64,000 bases of DNA, from the NCBI GenBank assembly GCA_963712435.1, contig CAVQIB010000022.1, positions 1 through 64,000 of the forward strand, in the 5' to 3' direction. Each line of letters begins with the position of its first letter. The first letter of the stretch is position 1. This DNA is from Rhodoplanes sp963712435 (GTDB lineage: Bacteria > Pseudomonadota > Alphaproteobacteria > Rhizobiales > Xanthobacteraceae). The notes beneath the pieces are model-generated. The model did no database searches. It saw nothing but the letters and a program-made list of their open reading frames with translations, and was not told where the DNA came from. Shown in pieces: positions 35,422 to 44,102 of the stretch. The translations under genes and the position numbers were made by a program.

Positions 35422-37802
35422 CCGGTCTGCTTGAGGGAGGAGAGGCCGGGCACGATTTCCTCGTGGCCCGGCTGCGGAATGCGAATGCCGGCGTCGCGGA
35501 AGCGCTGAAGCACGGCGACGTGCAGGTCGCTCTTGGTTGCAAGCGCATTCTCGACATTCGAGAGGATGCAGCGCAGCTCGAAGTCGAGCCCGATATCGCC
35601 AAAGGCTATGAGATACACCCCGGGCGGCGGCGTCCGCAGCACCGACGGATGTTCGAGCGCGCAGGCGGCGAGGAGGCCGCGCACTTTCTCCACGTCGCTC
35701 GCGAAGGTGACGCGCACTTTCAACGTGATGCGGCCGAGCGTGTTGGCGTGCGTCCAGTTCTTGACGACGCCGGTGATGAACTCGGAGTTGGGAATGATGA
35801 CGCTCGCGCGATCGAACGTCTCGATTTCGGTCGCGCGCACGCTGATGCGGCGGACAATGCCCTCCTCGTTCTTGACGTTCACGAGATCGCCGACGCGGAT
35901 GGGACGTTCGGCGAGCAGGATCAGGCCGGACACGAAGTTCGACACGATCGATTGCAGGCCGAAGCCGATGCCGACCGAGAGCGCGCCGGCGATCAGCGCG
36001 ATCTTCTGCATGTCGATGCCGAACGCGCCCATCACGGCCGAGAGCACGGCGATCAGTCCGGCATAGCCGAACAGCGCGGTTATCGAGTGCTGCAGACCAG
36101 GATCGAGGGCGGTGCGCGGAAGGAAGCTCGCCGACAGCCAGCGCTGGACTCCGCGCACCGCGAGAACGCCGAGCAGCAAAATCGCAATCGCCCCGATCAG
36201 AGTATGGATCGAGACGGTCACCCCGCCGACGCTCCAGCCAAAGGCCGCCTCGGCGAGGGCCGCGAACATATCGTCGGCGAAAACGCCCCACGGGCCGATC
36301 ACGGCCAGGATCGCGAGAATAACGAGGGTGAGCCGCGTCAACGCCGAACAAAGCGTGGCAAGCAGGTCGAGGCCGCGCCGGGAGACGCCGAGCAGCGCCG
36401 CCACCGCCCGCCCGCGTTCGCTGTCTCCGGCGAGGCTCTCGGTGAACAGCGCGTCGATAAAGGCGTCGGCGATGATCAGTCCGCCGACCAGCGCAAGCGC
36501 CACGATGAGCCGGCCGGCGAGAAAGGCGGCGAGCGCGACATAGCCGGCCGCGAGCGCGACCGCGATCGCGATCACGGCGACGATCAGCACAACGCGCAAG
36601 CCGCGCTGGCCGGGGCCGGTCGATGCTGCGGCGCCGGTTCCGGCGGTGGTGCGCCAGATCAAATGCGCCCCTATCGCCGCAACGGCAAACGCGAGCACCG
36701 CGCTCGTCGCAACCGTCAAGGAAATCGGCGCGGCGGTCGTCTTGTGCATCAGGTTGAGGAAGATCGCGAGCCCGAGAACGCGCGCGCTCCAGGTCAGATG
36801 GGCGGCGAGGCGGGCGGCTTCGACGTCGTTCCAGGCGAACAGCCGCCATTGCGGCCGGCGCGGCGCGAACAAGGCATTGGCGACGCCGCGGCCGAACGTG
36901 GCGGTCGCCACCGCCGTCGCCGCGCCCACGCCGATATTGCGGATCCAGGCGGGCATCAGCCCGTAGTTCTCCAGCACGAGCACGCAAACGGTCAGCGCCG
37001 CCGGCATCGCGATCGCATCGCCGAGCATCACGAAGAACGCCTGCGACGCCCGATGAAACCGGGTGGTCGGGGCCTGGTCCGTCAGGCGGCCGCGCCACCA
37101 ACGCATCAGCAGGATGGCCGCGAGCGCGAACCCGGCCAGGGTGACGGCGGCGCCGATCCATCCGCCCCGGCCGCCGGTATCGAGGGCGAAGACCCACCAG
37201 GCGCGCAGGAGCTGTCCGATCCTGGCCGCTTCGGCGGGCAGCGCGTCGGAAACGTCCCTCCAGAAGGTTGGATTGGCCAGTCCGACGCTGCGCGCGAACA
37301 GCTCGCGGGTGAACAGCCCGCGCCGGAGATCGTTGACCTTGTTGCTGACGTCGTCCGCGCGCGTCGCGATGTAGCGCGCATTCTTCAGGGTCGATTCGAA
37401 CTCGCCCTGCTCGTTCGTCAGCCGCTCGCGTTCGGCGACGATGTTGGGATCTTCCGGCGTGTCGGATGATTCCGGCGGGTCGCCGAGCTGCTTGAGGTGC
37501 GAGACGATTTCATTGAGGTTGGATTCCAGCGTCCCGATCGTGTCGCGCAGCTCCGAGCGCAACGGGGTCACGCGACGCCTGATCTCGACCAGCGTTTCGT
37601 CGAGAACCTCGGCCTGCAGCGTCTGCTCGATCTCGTCGATGGTCGACTTCGCGGTGTCGAGCGTCGTTCGCGCGGCGTCGAGCCCCGGGTTGGGCGGCGG
37701 GTCCGGCGTCTCTGCGCCGATCGGCGCGGCAAAGACGAGCATGAGCCAAATGGCGGCAAGCGCCATGGCCGCGCACCGAGCCGCGCCAAGCCGAATTCGC
37801 AT
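35418..37802 (-). CDS. large MscS-family mechanosensitive channel with DUF3772 domain
   Basis: 794 residues. A signal peptide (AALAAIWLMLV-type, ending GAETPD) precedes a coiled-coil periplasmic region (DUF3772, residues about 25-160). About ten membrane helices follow, then the MscS pore helix and beta domain: GIGFGLQSIVSNFVSGLILL, AERPIRVGDLVNVKNEEGIV and NSEFITGVVKNWTHANTLGR. It probably gates under hypo-osmotic shock. ATG 37802 has GGGGA five bases upstream. It lies in the same direction as ecfG, so stress-induced read-through is possible. Confidence 0.88.
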   Translation of the reverse strand: MRIRLGAARCAAMALAAIWLMLVFAAPIGAETPDPPPNPGLDAARTTLDTAKSTIDEIEQTLQAEVLDETLVEIRRRVTPLRSELRDTIGTLESNLNEIVSHLKQLGDPPESSDTPEDPNIVAERERLTNEQGEFESTLKNARYIATRADDVSNKVNDLRRGLFTRELFARSVGLANPTFWRDVSDALPAEAARIGQLLRAWWVFALDTGGRGGWIGAAVTLAGFALAAILLMRWWRGRLTDQAPTTRFHRASQAFFVMLGDAIAMPAALTVCVLVLENYGLMPAWIRNIGVGAATAVATATFGRGVANALFAPRRPQWRLFAWNDVEAARLAAHLTWSARVLGLAIFLNLMHKTTAAPISLTVATSAVLAFAVAAIGAHLIWRTTAGTGAAASTGPGQRGLRVVLIVAVIAIAVALAAGYVALAAFLAGRLIVALALVGGLIIADAFIDALFTESLAGDSERGRAVAALLGVSRRGLDLLATLCSALTRLTLVILAILAVIGPWGVFADDMFAALAEAAFGWSVGGVTVSIHTLIGAIAILLLGVLAVRGVQRWLSASFLPRTALDPGLQHSITALFGYAGLIAVLSAVMGAFGIDMQKIALIAGALSVGIGFGLQSIVSNFVSGLILLAERPIRVGDLVNVKNEEGIVRRISVRATEIETFDRASVIIPNSEFITGVVKNWTHANTLGRITLKVRVTFASDVEKVRGLLAACALEHPSVLRTPPPGVYLIAFGDIGLDFELRCILSNVENALATKSDLHVAVLQRFRDAGIRIPQPGHEEIVPGLSSLKQTG

Positions 37803-38046
37803 GAGTTCCCCACGATCTCGCGAACGCGCCGAATATCTATTCGATTCGCCCGGCAGGAGACATCCCGTGCGCTTCAAGCAAGCCGCAATGGCGTCGGAAA
37901 TATGACAAGTCCGCCGCAGGCAGGTCGATCCGCCGCGACGGCGCCGCTAACCCTTTGTAGGCTGGTTCGGCCGGACCCTGGGCGACAGGCTGGCGCGGCC
38001 GGAGGAGCGCCGGGCGTCAGATCGGCCGCCGGCTGGAATTCGGCCG

Positions 38047-38598
38047 TCAGCTGCCGCCGCTGCCGGAGAAGACGGCGCGCAGCTCGCGATCGGGCCCGAG
38101 ATCCTCGATGCTCTCGATCGAAAGGAGTTCCGCGAGCCGCGTCCGCGCCCGGTTCACTCGGCTCTTGATGGTGCCGACCGCACATCCGCAGATCAGGGCG
38201 GCCTCCTCGTAGGAGAAGCCCGACGCGCCGACCAGGATCAGCGCTTCCCGCTGATCGCCGGGAAGCTTCGCCAGGGCCTCGCGAAATTCCTCGAACTCGA
38301 CCCGGCTGCTTTGTTCCGGCTGCGTCTTCATGCTGTCGGCATAGGAGCCGTCGCTGTCGGCGACCTCGCGCCGGCGCTTGCGGTATTCCGAGCGAAACAG
38401 GTTGCGCAGGATCGTGAACAGCCACGCCGACATGTTGGTGCCCGGCTCGAACGAATCGATGTTCGCCCAGGCGCGCAGAAGCGTCTCCTGCACCAGGTCG
38501 TCGGCGCGATCGACATTCGCGGCCAAAGATATGGCGAACGCGCGCAAACTCGGCACGGCGGCAAGCATCGCGTCGCGTACAGAGGGATCACGGCTCAT
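38047..38598 (-). CDS. ecfG: general stress sigma factor EcfG
   Basis: 183 residues. Region 2 is DRADDLVQETLLRAWANIDS, followed by NMSAWLFTILRNLFRSEYRK, and region 4 is LPGDQREALILVGASGFSYE then EAALICGCAVGTIKSRVNRA. The small size and the nepR neighbour identify the EcfG (ECF15) type, which directs RNA polymerase to stress promoters in alphaproteobacteria. Its ATG overlaps the nepR stop (ATGA), so both are made together. Confidence 0.93.
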   Translation of the reverse strand: MSRDPSVRDAMLAAVPSLRAFAISLAANVDRADDLVQETLLRAWANIDSFEPGTNMSAWLFTILRNLFRSEYRKRRREVADSDGSYADSMKTQPEQSSRVEFEEFREALAKLPGDQREALILVGASGFSYEEAALICGCAVGTIKSRVNRARTRLAELLSIESIEDLGPDRELRAVFSGSGGS

Positions 38599-38831
38599 TC
38601 GGTCGAGTCCTCGTCGCCTCTGTCCCCCTTGCCCTTTTCCCGCTCCAGATTGCGCAGCAGTTCGACGAACCTGTCCGGTACGCCTTGGTCCACGACATCG
38701 TCATAGATGGCGCGCAGCTGCTGGCCGATCTTGGTCTGAATATCGCGGTTCAGTGCAGGGCCGGTCCTGACTGAGTTGGGTTGCACGTCCAAAATCCCTT
38801 CCGGCTCTAAAGGCTGTTTTCGTTCTCTCAT
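38595..38831 (-). CDS. nepR: anti-sigma factor NepR
   Basis: 78 residues. The central amphipathic segment NRDIQTKIGQQLRAIYDDVV, followed by PDRFVELLRNLE, is the NepR signature that clamps EcfG or the sigma-like domain of PhyR. ATG 38831 follows GAGGAA; an in-frame ATG at 38852 exists but lacks a ribosome site. It sequesters EcfG until phosphorylated PhyR binds it. Confidence 0.92.
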   Translation of the reverse strand: MRERKQPLEPEGILDVQPNSVRTGPALNRDIQTKIGQQLRAIYDDVVDQGVPDRFVELLRNLEREKGKGDRGDEDSTE

Positions 38832-38891
38832 CACTTCCTCACACCGACCCACCCTCCGGACGGGGAGCCGGACCCCTCGAAACTGTGATCC

Positions 38892-38916
38892 AACTCCCGA
38901 AACTTGCCACAGTTCC
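38892..38916 (-). promoter_or_regulatory. probable EcfG promoter of nepR-ecfG
   Basis: On the minus strand GGAAC (38912-38916) and AGTT (38892-38895) are 16 bases apart. It differs from the EcfG consensus GGAAC-N16-17-CGTT by one base in the -10 element. It sits 61-85 bases before the nepR ATG and would give autoregulation. Confidence 0.55.
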
Positions 38917-38923
38917 AGCTAAT

Positions 38924-38948
38924 GGAACTTTTATGTGTATGCTGCGTT
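38924..38948 (+). promoter_or_regulatory. EcfG promoter of phyR
   Basis: GGAAC (38924-38928), 16 bases, then CGTT (38945-38948): a perfect EcfG consensus. It faces phyR, whose start is 46 bases further on. Its -35 element is separated by only seven bases from the inverted -35 of the opposing nepR promoter, giving the palindrome GTTCC-AGCTAAT-GGAAC. Confidence 0.8.
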
Positions 38949-38993
38949 CAAAGTGTTCGGCCTAAGGCCCGCAAGGATACGGGGAGAACAAGC

Positions 38994-39798
38994 TTGTCGT
39001 CTGCGCAATTGGTAGCTCATCACATTCCGTATCTGCGCCGGTATGCGCGCGCGCTTACCGGGAGCCAGAACTCGGGCGACGCCTATGTCGCCGCAACCCT
39101 CGAAGCCATGATCAAGGAGCCGAAGATTCTCGATGAAGATCGCAACCCCAAGGTTGCCCTGTTCCGGCTGTTCGCGGCCATCTGGAATTCGCTGGCGGTG
39201 AACGAGTTCGGCGGAATTGATCGAATCCGATAGCCCGGCGGAGCGGCGGCTCGGGCACCTTACCCCGCGGGCCCGGCAAGCGTTTCTCCTCGTTTCGCTG
39301 GAAGGGTTTTCCGAGGATGACGCGGCCGAAATTCTCGGCGTGGATCAAGAACAGTTCCGCTCTTTGGTCGAGGAGGCCGGACGCGAGCTCGCCACCGATA
39401 TCGCCACGGATGTGCTCGTCATCGAGGATGAAACCTTCATTGCCCTCGATCTTGAAGGCCTGTTGGAGAGCCTCGGCCACCGCGTGATCGGGATCGCCCG
39501 CACGCATGCGGAGGCGGTCGCGATCGCGAAGAAGAAGCGGCCCGGCCTGATTCTCGCCGATATCCAGCTTGCGGATGGGAGTTCCGGGCTCGATGCGGTC
39601 AACGAGCTGCTCGACACGTTCGAAGTGCCGGTGATTTTCATCACGGCCTATCCCGAGCGGTTCCTCACCGGCCAGCGTCCGGAGCCGGCCTTCCTGATCG
39701 CCAAACCGTTCCAGCCGGCGACCGTCTCCGCCGTGGTCAGCCAGGCCTTGTTCTTCGAGCGGAACGCCGCCCGGCGCGAGCGCCGGATACTCGCCTGA
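38994..39798 (+). CDS. phyR: general stress response regulator PhyR, one frameshift
   Basis: 267 residues after removing one extra G near 39213. The N-terminal sigma-like domain (HHIPYLRRYARALTGSQNSG, then RQAFLLVSLEGFSEDDAAEI) mimics EcfG and binds NepR. The C-terminal receiver carries DVLVIEDETFIALDLEGL with the acidic pair, LILADIQLADGSSGLDAV with the phosphoacceptor aspartate, and FITAYPER/AKPFQP. In response to stress, phosphorylated PhyR frees EcfG. Start TTG 38994 is seven bases after GGGGAG. The shift lies between the two sigma-like helices (VNEFG and ELIESDSPAE), where families are not interrupted; a sequence error is the likely cause. Confidence 0.9.
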
Positions 39799-39848
39799 CA
39801 AGAGTTAGCGGCCCGGCGACGGTCGCGCCGCAAACGGTGCGACCAAAA

Positions 39849-40814
39849 TCACAGGCGGCGGAGTGCGACCTCCTGCACCGCGTGGGTCGCGCTCTTTTTC
39901 AGGATCAGGTCGGCCCGCTGCCGGGTCGGCAGGATGTTTTCGTAGAGGTTGACCAAATTGATCCGGTTCCAGATCGAGGTCGCCGTGTGCACGGCTTCGA
40001 CATCGCTCAGCTTGGAATAGCGCTGGAAGTAGGACTTGGGGTCGGCGAATTTCGTGCCGCGCAAGGCGAGGAAGCGGTCGACATACCAGCGCCGCAGCAC
40101 AGTGTCGTCGGCGTCGAGATAGACCGAGAAGTCGAAGAAATCCGAGACGAAGGGAACGGCTTTGCCGTCCTTGGGCGGCCGGCCGGCCTGCAGCACATTG
40201 ACCCCTTCGACAATGAGAATGTCGGGCCGATCGATTTCGATCCACTCGTCCGGCAGAACGTCGTAAATGAGATGCGAATAGACGGGGGCGCGCACTTTCC
40301 GCCGCCCGGCCTTGATGTCGGACAGAAACTGCAGCAGCGCCGACACGTCGTAGCTTTCCGGAAAGCCCTTGCGCTCCATCAGGCCGTCCCGCTTGAGCAC
40401 CTCGTTGGGGAACAGGAAGCCGTCGGTCGTGATCAGATCGACCGTGGGCGTATTCGGCCAGCGCGCGAGCAGCGCCTGCAGCACGCGCGCCGTGGTGGAC
40501 TTGCCGACGGCGACCGAGCCCGCGACGCCGATCACATAGGGCATTTTGGCGTCTTTGGTGTTCAGGAACCGCTGCTGAACCCGGAACAACCGCTGGGTCG
40601 CCGCCACATAGAGCGAGAGCAGGCGCGATACGGGGAGGTAAATCTCCCGGACCTCGTCCATGTCCAGCCGGTCATGCAGCGAGCGCAGCCGCGTGACCTC
40701 ACGCGGTTTGAGGGTCATTGGCGTGTCTTCGCGCAGCGCCGCCCACTCAAGCCTAGAAAAGATACGATAAGGAGAAAGGTGATCCTCAGACGGTAGCTCG
40801 ATTACTTGATCCAT
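39849..40814 (-). CDS. coaA: pantothenate kinase (type I)
   Basis: 321 residues. P-loop VIGVAGSVAVGKSTTARVLQ, followed by LITTDGFLFPNEVLKRDGLM and the conserved RKGFPESYDVSALLQFLSDI. It phosphorylates pantothenate in the first step of coenzyme A synthesis. It lies eight bases downstream of hisE in the same direction, as in many Rhizobiales. Confidence 0.96.
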   Translation of the reverse strand: MDQVIELPSEDHLSPYRIFSRLEWAALREDTPMTLKPREVTRLRSLHDRLDMDEVREIYLPVSRLLSLYVAATQRLFRVQQRFLNTKDAKMPYVIGVAGSVAVGKSTTARVLQALLARWPNTPTVDLITTDGFLFPNEVLKRDGLMERKGFPESYDVSALLQFLSDIKAGRRKVRAPVYSHLIYDVLPDEWIEIDRPDILIVEGVNVLQAGRPPKDGKAVPFVSDFFDFSVYLDADDTVLRRWYVDRFLALRGTKFADPKSYFQRYSKLSDVEAVHTATSIWNRINLVNLYENILPTRQRADLILKKSATHAVQEVALRRL

Positions 40815-40821
40815 CGGGTCA

Positions 40822-41142
40822 CTATTCCTTGCGTGCGGCCTTTTCTGCCAAACCTGACTGAGATGTTCGGGATTGAAGCACGGCTTCGACTTCAGCGAGC
40901 TTGATACCGCGCGCCTTGAGCAGGACGAGAAGATGATACAACAGATCGGCGGATTCCGCGATCACTCTGTCGCGCCGCTCGCCGATCGCCGCCAAAACCG
41001 TCTCGATCGCCTCCTCGCCCAGCTTCTTCGCGCAATAGGCCGGCCCCCGGTCGAGCAGCTTGCGGGTGTAGGACGCGTCGGCGCCCGCCTTGGCGCGCTC
41101 GGCGACACGTTGCTCGAGATCGTGCAGGGTAAAGCTTGGCAT
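40822..41142 (-). CDS. hisE: phosphoribosyl-ATP pyrophosphohydrolase
   Basis: 106 residues. The all-alpha NTP-PPase features are YTRKLLDRGPAYCAKKLGEE, AIETVLAAIGERRDRVIAES and ADLLYHLLVLLKARG, with the metal-binding EExxE and ExxD residues. It hydrolyses phosphoribosyl-ATP to phosphoribosyl-AMP. ATG 41142 gives the standard start. It is separated from hisF by 44 bases. Confidence 0.95.
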   Translation of the reverse strand: MPSFTLHDLEQRVAERAKAGADASYTRKLLDRGPAYCAKKLGEEAIETVLAAIGERRDRVIAESADLLYHLLVLLKARGIKLAEVEAVLQSRTSQSGLAEKAARKE

Positions 41143-41186
41143 GGCGGGGCAATAGCATCTCCGGGTGGCCGCGGGGAAGGGATCCT

Positions 41187-41963
41187 TCACGGATCGAGGC
41201 GCATGGGCAGGCCCGCTTGGGCCATATAGTCCTTCGCGGCGCGGATCGTATATTCGCCGAAATGGAAGATTGACGCGGCGAGCACGGCCGTCGCATGCCC
41301 GTCGCGGATGCCTTCGACGAGATGGTCGAGCGTGCCGACCCCGCCCGAGGCGATGACCGGAACGGTGACGGCATCCGCGATCGTGCGGGTGAGCGCGAGG
41401 TCGAAGCCCTGCCGGGTTCCGTCCCGGTCCATCGAGGTGAGCAGGATTTCGCCCGCCCCGAGCGCGACCACCTCCTTGGCATAGTGGACCGCGTCGATGC
41501 CGGTCGGCCGGCGGCCGCCATGGGTGAAGATCTCCCAGCGTTCCGCCTCGCCCGGAGCGGACACGCGCTTGGCGTCGATCGCCACCACGATGCATTGGTC
41601 GCCGAACTTCTCCGCCGCCTCCTGGACGAAACCGCGATCATTCACCGCCGCGGTATTGATCGACGCCTTGTCGGCGCCCGAGGCGAGCAGCGCCCTGATG
41701 TCGTCGATCGTGCGCACCCCGCCGCCGACCGTGAGCGGCATGAAGCAGGCTTCCGCGGTCCGCTGCACCACGTCGAGGATGATGCCGCGGTTCTCGTGGC
41801 TCGCGGTGATGTCGAGAAAACACAGTTCATCGGCGCCGGCCGCGTCATAGGCGATCGCCGCTTCCACCGGGTCTCCGGCGTCGCGCAGATTGACGAAATT
41901 GACGCCCTTGACGACGCGGCCGTCCTTGACGTCGAGGCAGGGGATCACGCGGACTTTGAACAT
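41187..41963 (-). CDS. hisF: imidazole glycerol phosphate synthase cyclase subunit
   Basis: 258 residues, a TIM barrel starting MFKVRVIPCLDVKDGRVVKG, with the second phosphate-binding half at ASGGVGTLDHLVEGI. The catalytic aspartates are in CLDVKDG and LTSMDRDGT. With HisH it makes imidazole glycerol phosphate and AICAR. It follows a 43-codon gene downstream of hisA. Confidence 0.96.
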   Translation of the reverse strand: MFKVRVIPCLDVKDGRVVKGVNFVNLRDAGDPVEAAIAYDAAGADELCFLDITASHENRGIILDVVQRTAEACFMPLTVGGGVRTIDDIRALLASGADKASINTAAVNDRGFVQEAAEKFGDQCIVVAIDAKRVSAPGEAERWEIFTHGGRRPTGIDAVHYAKEVVALGAGEILLTSMDRDGTRQGFDLALTRTIADAVTVPVIASGGVGTLDHLVEGIRDGHATAVLAASIFHFGEYTIRAAKDYMAQAGLPMRLDP

Positions 41964-41972
41964 GACTTCGAT

Positions 41973-42104
41973 TCAGTCTTTCAGCCGCCGCCGCCGCACG
42001 ACCCAGGCGAAGGCGGCGAGGACCATCCAGATCAGAAATCCGACGCCCGCGACGGGTCCGCCGATCAGCGCAGAGGCAATCCCGAACTGGCGGACGGCGG
42101 TCAT
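41973..42104 (-). CDS. 43-residue single-pass membrane peptide between hisA and hisF
   Basis: The peptide reads MTAVRQFGIASALIGGPVAG, then VGFLIWMVLAAFAWVV, and ends in RRRRLKD. It has one hydrophobic helix followed by an arginine cluster, so the C-terminus should stay in the cytoplasm. Its ATG (42104) overlaps the hisA stop as ATGA, which argues that it is translated. The hisF start is only nine bases after its stop. I know no function; a membrane anchor or regulatory peptide is only a guess. Confidence 0.6.
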   Translation of the reverse strand: MTAVRQFGIASALIGGPVAGVGFLIWMVLAAFAWVVRRRRLKD

Positions 42105-42856
42105 AAACGAGACTGTCCTTCGGCGGCCCGCGCCGATCGGATCACTTGCAGCGCCGTGAAGGCGTCGAGCCGACCGTCATAGAGCGCCCGGCCGGCGATC
42201 GCCCCGGCAAGCTTCTTTGCGCCAGGCGCGACCAGGCGTTTGACATCCTCGATCGAAGCAAGCCCTCCCGAGGCGACGACCGGCGTCGAGATCGCCTGGG
42301 CGAGCGCGATCGAGGCGTCGAGATCAAGGCCGGTGAGCATGCCGTCGCGCGCGACGTCGGTATGGATGATGGCGGCGACGCCGGCATCCTCGAACCGACG
42401 CGCGAGGTCGAGCGCCGGCAGGTCCGCGCTCTCCGCCCAGCCCTCGACCGCGGCCATGCCGTCGCGCGCGTCGAGTCCAACCGCGACCCGGCCGGGAAAC
42501 GCCTTGGCGGCTTCCTTCACCAATTTCGGATTGCGGACCGCCGCCGTGCCGATGATGACCCGCGTGACGCCCTTGTCGAGCCAGCTCTCGATGGTCGCGA
42601 GGTCGCGGATGCCGCCGCCGAGCTGCACCGGAATCCCGACGGATTCGAGAATGCGCTCGATCGCCGACGCGTTCACCGGCCGGCCCGCAAAAGCCCCGTC
42701 GAGATCGACGATATGCAGATAGTCGAAGCCCGTCTGCTCGAAGATATGCGCCTGCTGCGCGGGATCGCGATTGAACACGGTCGCGCGCGTCATGTCGCCT
42801 TGCTGCAGGCGCACGCACAGGCCGTCCTTGAGGTCGATGGCGGGAAAAAGGATCAC
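42101..42856 (-). CDS. hisA: phosphoribosylformimino-AICAR ribotide isomerase
   Basis: 251 residues. The barrel begins VILFPAIDLKDGLCVRLQQG with the first catalytic aspartate; the second is in IHTDVARDGMLTG, and ASGGLASIEDVK binds phosphate. GTG 42856 has GGAGA four bases upstream and gives the standard family start, so the ATG five codons earlier (42871) is less likely. Its stop overlaps the small membrane peptide gene. Confidence 0.95.
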   Translation of the reverse strand: MILFPAIDLKDGLCVRLQQGDMTRATVFNRDPAQQAHIFEQTGFDYLHIVDLDGAFAGRPVNASAIERILESVGIPVQLGGGIRDLATIESWLDKGVTRVIIGTAAVRNPKLVKEAAKAFPGRVAVGLDARDGMAAVEGWAESADLPALDLARRFEDAGVAAIIHTDVARDGMLTGLDLDASIALAQAISTPVVASGGLASIEDVKRLVAPGAKKLAGAIAGRALYDGRLDAFTALQVIRSARAAEGQSRL

Positions 42857-42883
42857 GATTTCTCCGGGCATAAGGGAGCGGCG

Positions 42884-43534
42884 TCACGGCGTCCAGCTTA
42901 GAAAATTGGCAATCAGCCTGAGCCCGAGGCGCTGGCTCTTTTCCGGATGAAACTGGGTGCCGGCGGCGCTTTCGCACGCGACAATCGCGGTGACCGGCCC
43001 GCCATAGTCGGCCTCAGCCACGAGGTCGGCGCGATCGGCGACCTTCAGGTGAAAGCTATGCACGAAATAGGCGTGCAGCCCCTGCGCTCCCAGCGCAATG
43101 CCCTTGAGCAAGGGATGATCGCGCGCCGGATCGAGGGTGTTCCAACCCATATGCGGGATCTTCAGCGACGGATCGCCCGGGGTGATCCGATCGACCTCGC
43201 CCTTGATCCAGCCCAACCCCTCGGTCACCTCGTATTCGCGGCCGCGCTCGGCCATGAGCTGCATGCCGACGCAGATGCCGAGGAAGGGCCGGCCCTTCAA
43301 GCGCACCGTCTCGTGCAGGGCCTCGACCATGCCGGGCACCGCGTCGAGACCGCGCCGGCAATCGGCGAACGCGCCTACCCCGGGAAGAACCACACGCTCG
43401 GCGCCGCGGATGACGTCGGGATCGCGCGTGACGACGATCGGAGCATCATGCCCGCTCTCGCGCGCCGCGCGTTCGAACGCCTTCGCGGCCGAGTGCAGAT
43501 TGCCCGATCCGTAGTCGACGATGGCGACGCTCAC
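42884..43534 (-). CDS. hisH: imidazole glycerol phosphate synthase glutaminase subunit
   Basis: 216 residues, class I glutamine amidotransferase. It starts SVAIVDYGSGNLHSAAKAFE, and the nucleophile is in GICVGMQLMAERG; the catalytic His-x-Glu is in GTQFHPEKSQRLG. GTG 43534 has GGGAGGA six bases upstream and overlaps the stop of the DUF2628 gene, which precedes it. It supplies ammonia to HisF. Confidence 0.96.
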   Translation of the reverse strand: MSVAIVDYGSGNLHSAAKAFERAARESGHDAPIVVTRDPDVIRGAERVVLPGVGAFADCRRGLDAVPGMVEALHETVRLKGRPFLGICVGMQLMAERGREYEVTEGLGWIKGEVDRITPGDPSLKIPHMGWNTLDPARDHPLLKGIALGAQGLHAYFVHSFHLKVADRADLVAEADYGGPVTAIVACESAAGTQFHPEKSQRLGLRLIANFLSWTP

Positions 43535-43929
43535 CGGCGTCCTCCCGGCGTGGCCGTCCAGGCGGAGAAGAAGCGCCGCTCGGCGGCTTCCAGATCGTCG
43601 CCGACGACAATGCCGTGATCGCGCCCGCCACGGCGGACCAGCGTCCAGCGCCGCAGGGTTCCCGCCTCGAGGCCGATCAGCAGAGCGATGAGAAAGCCGG
43701 TCAGGATACGGGGTCCGATCGAGGCGCCAAGCAGCCGGAACACGACTTCGAGCCCGGCTATGAGGACGATATAGCCGAGAAGGACCAGCCACAGCCGGCG
43801 CCACAGCATCCACAGCGCGCCAAAGAGGAACGCCGCCCAACTGAACCCCTCGCGTACGAAGACGAAACGCTCCGCCCCGTCGCGCCCGCCGTCCCGGTCC
43901 GGCGGTTCCAGGACCGAATAGACCGCCAT
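43531..43929 (-). CDS. DUF2628 small membrane protein
   Basis: 132 residues. A hydrophilic start (VYSVLEPPDRDGGRDGAERF) leads into VREGFSWAAFLFGALWMLWR, the hallmark of DUF2628, and two or three membrane segments, then a basic cytoplasmic tail. Function unknown. It lies between hisB and hisH, a position typical of Rhizobiales histidine loci, and its stop overlaps the hisH start (GTGA). Confidence 0.85.
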   Translation of the reverse strand: MAVYSVLEPPDRDGGRDGAERFVFVREGFSWAAFLFGALWMLWRRLWLVLLGYIVLIAGLEVVFRLLGASIGPRILTGFLIALLIGLEAGTLRRWTLVRRGGRDHGIVVGDDLEAAERRFFSAWTATPGGRR

Positions 43930-44102
43930 TCTACTAGCCTCGTCGGTTGTCACGCTCGCGCGCTGATTGTCCTGCGCACCGGGCCGGCCAAGGGCGCCGG
44001 CATGGGATGAGGTCCGAAGCCCGAGCGGCCGGCGCAGCCCCCTCCCCTGCCCAGGGCCGTGTCCCGTGTCTGTTCCCGTCGACCGAGCGACGGCCAACGG
44101 CG

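Noticed and set aside
35463..37469. 668-codon open frame on the plus strand
   Set aside because: Antisense of the MscS channel gene, with no domain and extreme Arg/Glu/Asp composition.
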